Below are positions 53,215-62,427 of a DNA stretch of 62,427 nt, in pieces. Within the stretch, counting starts at the first letter, position 1. Every line of letters starts with the position of its first letter. Location: the NCBI GenBank assembly GCA_009602735.1, contig WELA01005067.1, forward strand, positions 31,404 to 93,830, read 5' to 3'. Below the pieces are notes generated by a model. That model did no database searches, was not told the DNA's origin, and saw only the letters and a program-made list of their open reading frames with translations. The translations under genes were made by a program, and so were the position numbers. The DNA comes from Mesotaenium endlicherianum (taxonomy: Eukaryota; Streptophyta; Zygnematophyceae; Zygnematales; Mesotaeniaceae).

Positions 53215-56018
53215 ATGAAGATAGCTATTCTGATCTCTCTTGTGCTCACTTTACTCGCTTTCCATACAACTCATGCACAAACGTCCACAGGGGTGGCGTC
53301 AAGTACCCTCGTGGTTAACGAGGTAGACGCTGACCAGGTATACATGCAGTGCTAGTGTAAGCCCTAGCTCAGGAACTTTAGATCATACATGTTGAACATA
53401 AGACAACGTCCAGAGTTATAATAAGCTTTCGTCTTTTAGCTCGGCCACTTTCTTGCCATGGGTCCTCCGCTTCAATGTTATATAGCTCTATCAATAAATC
53501 TCGAACATTCTTTAGAGCATGTAGCTAAACCATCCGGAAATTCTAAATTATCTTCTGCATGCTCTCCTCTGGTATTTGAGCCCTGCTTGGTCTATCTGTG
53601 TGCAAAAAATGTTTGCCTGCACTCGGTGACATTTCTATGGATTGTAGACAACAATGCTCTCTGCTGCCCGTGTCAGCATGATGACACAAACGGGCAATGT
53701 ATATGTCCACTACGCATGCCTTGAACACGTCATCTGTGCATATTAAGTAGCAATACTTGTATACGTATATGGAGCCGTGCATTAAGTGGCGTCATGTAAA
53801 TGGTTTTATATCTACATGCATTTGGGTGACTAGGGAGCTTCCAGGCTTAATCACATTTTTAGTGGCTCAGACTCAAATCATGATGCATCCTCTGTTTCAC
53901 ATTTGGCAGCCTTCGACTGATCTGACGGAGTTTGTGGAGATCCTCAATGTCTCCCCCGACGCCGTCAACTTGGGCGGCTACAACTTGCTGCTCATCACCG
54001 CCACCCTGACAGTTTACAACAGCGTGAGTGTAACACTCGCAGCCAGCTCTCGATGCGTATTCAGATGCGTCTAGGTCCGACGTACGTGCATGCGCAGCAA
54101 GCTCCCCTGAGAAGCTCTTGCTTTGTGACGATGTGCATCGCTTGGTGTGTACAATCGCCATTCCTATTGGCTTTGGCCACAATGAAATCTGCCGCATAGC
54201 AGCCCTAAAGGCCCTTTCAAAGGGATACAACTCACGATCCTAAGTCAGCAGCCTCGATCGATCGCCCTGCTTGCATCGCCTGCCCCTGCGCGCGAGCAGA
54301 TCACCCTCCCCAGCGTCAGCCTGGCGCCGGGAGCGTACTTCGTCGTGTGCAGCACCAACGCCGCCCACGCGACGCCCTGCGACCTGCAAGTTTTGGCGGA
54401 CATCCCCACCAACTCCGCCAACCGCACGATTGGTCTGATCCGCAACACCGATGGAGCCTCCATTGCGATCGTGCGCGCGTCGGACAACACTACCGTCGAC
54501 TCCGTCACCATGGGCGGCACCGCCACCAACGTTTGGACGCAGGTGGCGCCCTCGAAGGCCGACAGCGCCAACGCCAACATCGCCCTCAGCAGATGCCCCA
54601 GTGCGTCACGCAGACAGCTGTCACCTGACTCCTCAGACAGCTGTCACCCGACTCCCGAATTTGCACGCGCACTGTGCCTGCCAGCCTGACCCACACGCTT
54701 GTTCATCTTCATGGCATGGCATAACAGAATTCCAAGTCGGTGATGTCACAGACGCTACAGCCCTATCGAGCCATACTGAATCAAAGAGGGTGGGAGAGCT
54801 TGCCTTGAATTCGCCTTACCTTCATTATCTTCCAAAAATATGCTCCTGTCCGTCGCGCCTCTGCGCGCTGACTCCTGATGCGACTGACACCTTGCACTCT
54901 CTGCGTGCAACAGACGGTGCCGGCACCTACAACAACTCCCGCGACTTTTCCCTGCAGACGACGACACCTGGCGCTGCCAACAGCTGCCCTGGCTATCCCC
55001 CTGCCGCCCCTCCTCCTGGAAACACACCTGTCACACTCTCCCAACCCCCCCCTAGCTCCTCTGTCTCTCCCCCCCCCCCTTCCNACGCTCCTCCTTCTGC
55101 TTTCCTTTCTTCTCTTGCTCCCCCTCCTTCTCCTTCTCCTCCTCCTCCTTCCCCTCCACCCGCCCCAATTTTGACCCCCATCTCAGCCATCCAGGGCAGC
55201 AAGCACATCTCCCCTCTCAACGGAACCACAGTCGCAACAGTTGGCATCGTGACAGCTGTCTCTAGCACAGGCTACTGGATTCAGACTCCTGACAGCCAGG
55301 TGGATAGCGACAGCAACACCTCCGAGGGCATCTTTGTGTTTGCCGGCACCAAGGGCGCAAAGCCGACAGTTGGCGACTATGTCCAGGTGTCAGGCGCCAA
55401 GGTGTCTGAGTACTACCCTGCGGCGGGCAGCCTGAGCATCACCGAGCTGACAGGTGGCACCTTCGCGGTGAATTCCAGCGGAAACCCCCTGCCGACACCT
55501 GTCGTCCTGGGCGAGGGCGGACGCACCATCCCCACCGACTTTGTGGCGACAGCTGGCTCCGTGACCACGGGTCTGTTCGACGCTGCCACCTACGGCATCG
55601 ACTTCTACGAGACGGTGGAGGGCATGCTCTTCCAGGTCAACAGCCCGTGAGTGCCCCCCCCCCCCGCCTGGCCCCAGCCCCTGGCTTGCGCGCCGCCTGT
55701 CTGCCCGCAGCTTTTGCTTTCTACTACGCCTATCCGCGCATGACTGGATAGCAGGCGTTGCATCTAAGATGGACACCCGTGTTCTTAGTTCGTGCGGGAA
55801 CAAAACGTGCAGCCCTTAACCTGCACTATGGAGTACGGCGTCGTACGCATCTGCAGGCAATCCTTTTGCAGCCCTCGTCTTGCCCATTCACAGGCTTTCC
55901 CCCCTGACCCTGCTTTATGTGCTAACTTGCAGGCTGTGCGTGGGGCCCACCAACACATACGGAGAGGTTGTGGTGCTGGCAGATGCCGGCCGCAACACGG
56001 GGTAATTGCGCCCCCTCC

Positions 56019-56111
<93 letters not shown>

Positions 56112-59100
56112 NAGCTTTTCCGCAACGTATCACATCTGCTCCTTCAACTCTCGAGTGTTCTGCACCGGATCGACCTGTGTCTGAAAAATTCTGTTCTATC
56201 AGGAGAGTCGAGACCAAGTTGTAGTTGCGTTTCCGCTTCACGCCAGTGAGTTATGTGAGCATCATTTGCGCTTAATGTGAGTGACAGTGAGTCTGACAAG
56301 AAAGTGATAACTGCCTTGCAACCATGTATGCAAGCACACGCAAGGCCCCACTTGCGTGTGAAGCGCTCTCTTCCAGAGAGAAACCTGACATGCACATCCT
56401 CCTACTGTGTAAGCAACCACTAGAAGATGCCTCGAAAGGAGCTCGGTCTGCTCACGTACTGATGTGCCTGCGCTTGACGTTTTTGCGAGCAGGAAGAGCC
56501 TGCGGTCTGCACGCGGCGGCATCGTCCTCAGCCCCACGCAGGACAACCCCGAGCGCATCTACCTTACGGACAAGCTCTTCTACAGCTCCGCCGCCGGCCT
56601 GGCCATGCCCCTCTGCTCCGTGGGCGACCTCCTGGACGCCGGCGCGGTGACAGCTGTCATGGACTACTCCTTCAACAACTTCATGTAGGGAATCTAACAC
56701 CACATCTTGCATTGTTCCCTTGCGTGCTGGCATTCCTTGACCTCATGGAGTAGTGTTAGAATCTCTTCTTTCTCTCCCTCCCTCTGCCCCGCTCCACCTT
56801 GTGCGTGGCTATCCTGTCTGGCTTTTTTTGGCACAGTTGCCTCTGCCGCCCTCGCTACTCCATCTCAGAACAATGATAAGTCACTGGCATGGCTGCTGTG
56901 CCTGCTCGAACTGCTCTCCCTTGGAAAAATGACACGCCAAATGTGCGTGCGGGTGCAGGGGGTACATCACGTCGGGCAAGCCCACGCTGGTGAGCAACAA
57001 CCTGCCCAAGGCTGTGGCGCCTGCTCTCAACGCGTCGGAGTTTGCTATCGCCACCTTCAACATGGAGAATGTCAAGGGTAGATTTTCTACTTTCTCTTGA
57101 CCTCCCCCTCATATGCTACTTGTGGCCTTGAATCTGAACAATTAGAAAATTCTGGCAGAAGCACGAGCCTGACTGCGGCGCCGAGCGCTTCGACTTGTCA
57201 GATCTCGATGTCTTAAGTCTCTTGTTTGTTTGCGTCGTCATATTTTTCAAAGTCGCCCTTAAATTAGCCAGGAGTTGCCCGGAGCTGACCTCATGTAGAA
57301 CACACTTATCTGTCGCCTAAAAACATGCACAAATTTTGGTGTTACATGTGCTGGCACCGTTGTCGTGTTCGTATGCGCTCTAGCGTTGGGACTTGCAGTG
57401 GGAAAAACCGCCTCCCTCCCCGCCATTGCTGCAATTTTTCTGAGTTGGTTGTGCAGGCATTCTCTTCATGTGATGAAGCCCAGCACCGGCAACTTGTTTG
57501 TCGACAGCTGGTCTCTTTGGCTCTTCACTAACTACTTCGCGTGTTGTGGCATGTGCCTGTCTTTGCGTGTGTTCTTTTTTCTTTGGGTACGCATCCCTCC
57601 CTGCTTCATTCTCGCGCATCTGCGTGCTGGCTCGTGTGCGCGTGCCGTGATTGCTGGGAGCAGCCACGCCTTTGAGTCGCTTCACCCAGATTGGAGAAAT
57701 TGTCGTGAACAATCTTCTGTCCCCTGACATTCTCTGCGCTGGTAAGTCATGACAGGGCCATGCTGTCCGTGTTGTTTCTCTGCACCACTCGCTTGCTTGT
57801 GTACAATTGCTCATGCAGACAAATGTGGGCAGTTTCTTGATATGACGGTCATTGCTAGTTTGTCCCCTGTCAAACCATTCTTGTCTGCTGTTTTGTTATC
57901 TTCTCCCGTTTATTTCTTTGTGATATCCCCGGGGGGGTGGATCACAGGCTGCCCTGTGATTACCTGTGTCAGAGCTGACTAGCATCTTCCTTTCTGTACA
58001 AGCATTTTTATTTCTCATAATTTGTTACCCCTACAGGAGTTCGCCATAAAATTAAGCAAGTCTTTCCACGTGTAGCAGGATGACATGCCATACCACTTGG
58101 AGAGTTCTGAGACTGCTGCACTGTACGTGTGTGCTGCCTCTTTCAAATATGATCCCCGTCCCACATTTCAATCAACGAGAACCCCAACCCCCCCGGGCAT
58201 GACTGCGACTGTGCTGACCGTGTGACGACAATCTGCCACCTGTCGACCTGCGGTGCGCAGAGGAGATCCAGAACTCCGTCTTCAACTCTGCTGATACCGA
58301 CTCGGACGCCACCTGCACCAAGATCGTGAATGCCATCACGACAGCTGGCGGCCCCACCTACGCGTTCAGATACATCAAGCCCATTGCCGGCCAAGACGGG
58401 GGCGAGCCTGGAGGCGACATTCGTCAGGTGTGTGCTGTCTCTAATTGAGCATGTCTCTGAGAGGATATGGTGGACTGTACATTGGCCCAAGCGTTTGTGT
58501 TCCACTCAGTAGCGAAGAACCTTGCTCCACTGTCAGTCTGTGCACTCATGCCCTTTATGTTTCTCGTGTATGTTTCTCGTGTTTCAATTTGTCATCTTGT
58601 TCATATCATGCTGTTGTGAGTAGGTCAAAGTGTCATATGGCGCCAACGCGTGCTGGTGCTTGCAGGACCTAGCGCGAAAGCATCGGTGGTTTTGCGTGTA
58701 TGTGCGCAGACAATGACCACCGCAAAAATAAAGAATGCGACCGAAATAAGTTCTGACCCGAGAAACCACGACGATGATGCGCGTGCAGGTCTTCTTCTTC
58801 CGCCCCGACAAAGTGCAGTTTGTGGACCGTTCCGGCGGCGACGCCGTGACGGCGACAGATGTCGTGCTGGGGGCTGACGGCTTCCCCCAGCTGACCCTTA
58901 GCCCCGGGCGGCTGTCCCCCACTGACGACGCGTTTCTCAATTCTCGCAAGCCGTTGGCCGGCGAGTTCCTGGTGGGCGGCGAGCGCGTGATTGTGATCGC
59001 CAACCACTGGAATTCCAAGGGCGGCGACCTGGCCCTCTATGGGACTGTCCAGGTGACGCAGGGAATGCATGTTCATGGTCTGCTTCTTTTATGTGGCTGA

Positions 59101-62100
59101 TTGCATTGGCACGTGCGACTAATTTCTTCCATTGTGGCTGTCTGCGCCAGTGTCTATCTCATTGTGCATGCGCGATCACTTCTTTTGTGGTTGTTCCCAA
59201 TCCTGGTCAGCAGGGTGTGCAGCATGTCCGTTCTGACATGTCTTTGATGGAGTGCATGGTGGTGCGCGGGCGGCGGTGGTGGGTGCGGTGGCAATGGTGG
59301 TGGTGGTGGTGGTGGCGCGCAGCCCCCGACGAGGTCGTCGGAGATCCAGCGCGTGAAGCAGGCGCGCATCGTGCACGACTTCGTGGCCAAGATCGAAAGC
59401 CTCAACGCGTCCGCCTCCGTAGCGGTGCTGGGCGACCTCAACGACTTCTCCTGGTCCGACGCCCTGCAGGTACGTGCACACGCCCGCGCACGCACACGCG
59501 CGTCGCGCTTTTGTCACACATCGTGCATTTTGCAATTTGTGTGTCGGACGCATGCCTGCCTGCTTCGCACAGTGAGCTGTGCTTGTGCTGACACCTGGCA
59601 TCGTGCCTTGGCTTGGCGCTTGTGGAGCGCTGGGCCAGATGGCAGCTTACGTACTTGTGCAACAGCCTCCTCCTTCATGGGGGCTCATTTAGGATGCAAG
59701 CATGATACCTGCACCCCGTCACACAGTCCATGCATGTAGATCGCGGTAACGAGGCAGGAGTTTGCGCTGTGTCAAACCACAAGGCTCCCACGTGGCACTC
59801 GGGCCCTCAGCCGCCTGTGATCGCGTTGAATGTCCACACTCATCAGCAGTCACAGAAATCACAGCACTCCTCCTGGTGTTTCTTCTTCCCCCCTTCCTTC
59901 CCTCCCCATCCCCTCTGGCAGACAGTGAAGGCGGGCGGCGTGCTGGTGGACCTGTCAGAGGCGCTGCTGCCCCCGCAGGAGCGGTACAGCTACACGTATG
60001 AGGGCAACTCGCAGGAGCTTGACAACATCCTGGTGTCACCCGCCCTCTTCTCGCGCGCCAGCGGCCTGACACCTGTCCACGTCAACTCGGAGTTCGCCGA
60101 CTCCGTCCGCGAGTCCGACCACGACCCCTCCGTCGCCCGCTTCCTCAAGATTGCAGGTGAGCAAGCTACCTGCTATTGGCCATCTTAGATCCGTAATGGG
60201 CAATCTTGGCAGGCGCATCTGACGCTGCCCCGCGCCAAATCTAAGATTGAGTGAGGATTGATGTTGAGCCGATGCGGTTGCTACTGTACTCTAGTCGCGC
60301 TGTCCCCTGTTAGTTTTCTTGTTGTTGCTGTTGATGCACTTGGTTTGTCGTTGTTCGTATGCGTGCTCCAAGGGCTCCTGGCATCTGCATATCAGCGGGG
60401 GCTGCAGACTATTACGGACTGGCTCTGCGGCTGGCTCTCATAATCTCGTCGCGGCTCTATCTACATGCACACGTGGAAGCTTCTCCAGGCACCCTCTGGC
60501 TGATAGGTGGCACCCACTGTCTGCCAAGAGATGGTCATGATTCATCAGGAGCAAGCGCTGACCCTGACTAAGTTGTGTGCTGGCCTCTCTTCCTCCTTTT
60601 CTGCAGGGAGTGTCCCAGCCAGCCCGTCTCCCACTCCCGCTCTGAGCGCGCCTCCGCCTCCTTCTGCGTCTTCTTCCCCTCCTCCCGCTTCTATTCCTTC
60701 ACCTTCCCCCTCGGTGCCAAGTTCCGGAAGTCTGGTCGTCAACGAGGTTGACTACGATCAGGTACTGATCTGGCAAGCCCTTGCTCAGAAGCGTAGAATT
60801 ACATGCGTACGGAAGAGAGAAACAATAATACCTAGAAGCTTCCGAGAGGAAGGTGAGCGGGGCTGCTTAGGTTGGCCAAGAATTTCAGATACAACTTCTC
60901 ATGTCGTTTCTTGCATTATCCCATGCTGAAGCTCTAATAGAGAGCGTGGACTTTTTTTGGGGTCAAGATTGAATTTGGCTCGAGTTTTGTGAAATTTGTT
61001 CTTCTTTCCAATTTCCGTTGCACATTTCCGGTGCTTTGCCAGCAATATGGCACGATATATGTTCTTTATGTCAGTTGGGCTCCTATGGGAGCCATTGGTA
61101 TATGTGGTGTTTTGTGTCCGCATCATGTAGATTACTTGCGTGCATGAGGAAGGGTGAGGTAGCGGCTCAGGCGTGGCCGCCAGACAGTGATGAACTTGTC
61201 TCTCTTTCGTTTGTGCAGCCTTCGACTGACTTAGCCGAGTTCGTGGAGATTCTCAACGTCTCCCCCGACGCTATCAACCTGGGCGGCTACAAATTGCTGC
61301 TTATCACCGCCACCCTGACTGTATACAACAGTGTAAGTGTAACACATGCAGCCAACACTCGACATGCATCCAAATCTGTCTGGGCCCCACGGGTATGCGC
61401 CAAAAACTCCCTGTAAAGCTCGTGCATTGTCGAGTTGTGCACCGCATGGCGTGCAAAATCGCCTTCTCTCTTACACTGACTCTGAGGGCTTTGGCCACAA
61501 TGAAATCTGGACAGGTTCTCTGCAAGTCACTTTGAAGGGAGAAGGCTCACGACCCTAACACGACAGCCCCGATCAATCTCCCTGCTTGTATGGCCTGCCT
61601 CCTGCGCGCGCGCAGATCGCCCTCCCCAGCGTCAGCCTGGCCTCGGGAGCATACTTCGTCGTGTGCAGCACCAACGCCGCGCACGCGACGCCCTGCGACC
61701 TGCAAGTGCTGTCAGACATCCCCACGAACAATGCCAACCGCACGATCGGCCTGATCCGCAACGGCGACGGAGGCTCCGTCGCGATCGTGAGCGCGTCGGA
61801 CAACGCCACCGTCGACTCCGTCACCATGGGCGGCACCGCAAGCAACGTGTGGACCCAGGCGGCGCCCTCGAAGGCCGACAGCCCCAATGCCAACATTGGC
61901 CTCAGCAGATGCCCTAGTGAGTGTGGCAGACGAGACAGCTGTCAGCCATTCTTCAACTTTTGCATGTGCAACGCTTCCAACTTTCGTGCTTGTCTTCGTT
62001 TTGTTCAGTTTTTGTTTTCCCGAAGGTGCAAACTTATCCAGCATCCTCAGCACATTGAGGTGATAGGTGCTTGCAAGGGATGACTGGAAAGACATCCGCG

Positions 62101-62427
62101 GGCTCTGTGTGCTGCTCATGCGGTGCCACAAAACGCAGCAGATCAAGCGGGACGTGTGATGGAACTTGAGCCCCAGCACAAATGATGTCTTACCTGCTGC
62201 TGATCACAATCCTCAATTTTTATCTCTTATGCTCCTACATCTGACACCTGGCACTCTCTGCGTGCAACAGATGGCGCGAGCACCTTCAACAACTCCCGCG
62301 ACTTTGCCCTGCAGACGGCGACACCTGGCGCTGCCAACAACTGCCCAGGCTCGCCACCTGCCGCCCCCACTCCTGGAGGCTCCAGCGGCACATCCTCCCC
62401 ACCCCCTCCCGCCCCCGCCTCCCCTCC
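53215..62427 (+). CDS. Secreted ExeM/NucH-like nuclease with duplicated lamin-tail domain (3' end outside window)
   Basis: Exons: 53215-53337, 53910-54023, 54300-54600, 54914-55646, 55933-56001, 56493-56684, 56959-57077, 57664-57741, 58261-58427, 58789-59052, 59323-59469, 59922-60156, 60607-60761, 61219-61332, 61616-61916, 62271 onward. All introns are GT-AG and phases match throughout. The start gives a signal peptide (MKIAILISLVLTLLAFHTTH). Then come a lamin-tail-like domain (LVVNEVDADQ; EFVEILNVSPDAVNLGGY), a Pro/Ser linker, an OB-fold-like region (GDYVQVSGAKVSEYY) and a DNase I-like endonuclease/exonuclease/phosphatase domain. The last shows FNMENV, PDILCAEEIQ (catalytic Glu), ANHWNSKGGD (catalytic His), GDLNDFSW and ESDHDPSVA. 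A second Pro-rich linker and a second lamin-tail-like domain (from 60607) follow in frame, with no stop. Bacterial ExeM/NucH have the same order once. Extracellular DNA degradation is inferred. About 1090 residues lie in the window. Confidence 0.88.
54977..55180 (+). other. Pro/Ser-rich linker coding region with an N
   Basis: Inside exon 54914-55646 the frame codes mostly Pro and Ser (PPAAPPPG, PPPSSSVSPPPPS). Such linkers are common in secreted algal cell-wall and extracellular-matrix proteins. The N at 55084 leaves one residue unknown. Confidence 0.85.
56020..56111. repeat. Poly-C tract, about 92 bp
   Basis: An uninterrupted C run lies in the intron 56002-56492 of the nuclease gene, just after the donor site, and ends in an N (56112). 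The real length is uncertain. On the other strand it is poly-G. Confidence 0.95.
59288..59316. repeat. (GGT)n run before a splice acceptor
   Basis: GGT/TGG units lie just upstream of the GCGCGCAG acceptor (59315-59322) of the nuclease gene, where a pyrimidine tract would be expected. Simple sequence. Confidence 0.7.
60607..62427 (+). repeat. Second copy of the linker/lamin-tail module in the nuclease gene
   Basis: Exons of 114 bp (61219-61332) and 301 bp (61616-61916) repeat those at 53910-54023 and 54300-54600 with the same lengths and phases. The start of the next exon (62271) repeats that at 54914. Introns also share pieces, for example GTAAGTGTAACAC against GTGAGTGTAACAC after the 114-bp exon, and TTTGGCCACAATGAAATCTG in both following introns. 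This is an internal genomic duplication that included introns. Confidence 0.9.

Noticed and set aside
55922..56241. Poly-Gly or poly-Pro proteins
   Set aside because: They are translations of the poly-C tract inside an intron.

Overview
This window looks like nuclear DNA of a eukaryote with spliceosomal GT-AG introns. GC-rich exons, abundant (CA)n/(GA)n/(GCCT)n microsatellites, degenerate TTTAGGG-like tracts and two long, many-exon genes of a kind known from algae make a green alga the best guess. The species cannot be fixed from sequence alone. Isolated N characters and short duplications next to them indicate a draft assembly.

Left part (1-20.9 kb). The 3' end of an unrecognised plus-strand gene stops at 2725. 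About 3.8 kb without a supportable gene follows. Then comes a minus-strand gene (20861 to 6558) that I could thread through 23 exons with consistent splice phases. It encodes about 971 residues: an N-terminal module, a disordered linker, a run of TPR-like helices, an Ala/Pro linker and a C-terminal SGNH/GDSL-hydrolase-like domain. Its introns are long and full of tandem repeats.

Middle part (about 20.9-49.6 kb). This is a nest of LTR retrotransposons. A decayed minus-strand Ty3/gypsy copy (E5) is split in its gag by a plus-strand element (E1), whose integrase tail carries a PHD-like finger. E1 is split inside its integrase by a chromodomain element (E2; 721-bp LTRs, target duplication CACGC). 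E2 is split at its protease active site by a second chromodomain element (E3; about 502-bp LTRs, target duplication GGCGT). E3 is structurally complete, with open gag and pol. Two reverse-oriented solo LTRs of the E3 family sit in E1 and E2, and an antisense gag fragment (E4) sits in E1. E2 and E3 both carry a heptameric slippery site followed by a perfect hairpin that contains the gag stop codon, which predicts -1 ribosomal frameshifting. E2 also has an extra reading frame downstream of pol.

Right part (49.6-62.4 kb). After about 3.6 kb with no supportable gene, a plus-strand gene starts at 53215 and runs off the window. It encodes a secreted protein: signal peptide, lamin-tail-like domain, Pro-rich linker, ExeM/NucH-like endonuclease/exonuclease/phosphatase domain, then a second lamin-tail-like module made by an internal duplication that kept exon lengths, phases and some intron sequence.

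The host genes share no obvious pathway. The retroelement block is a heterochromatin-like island between them.
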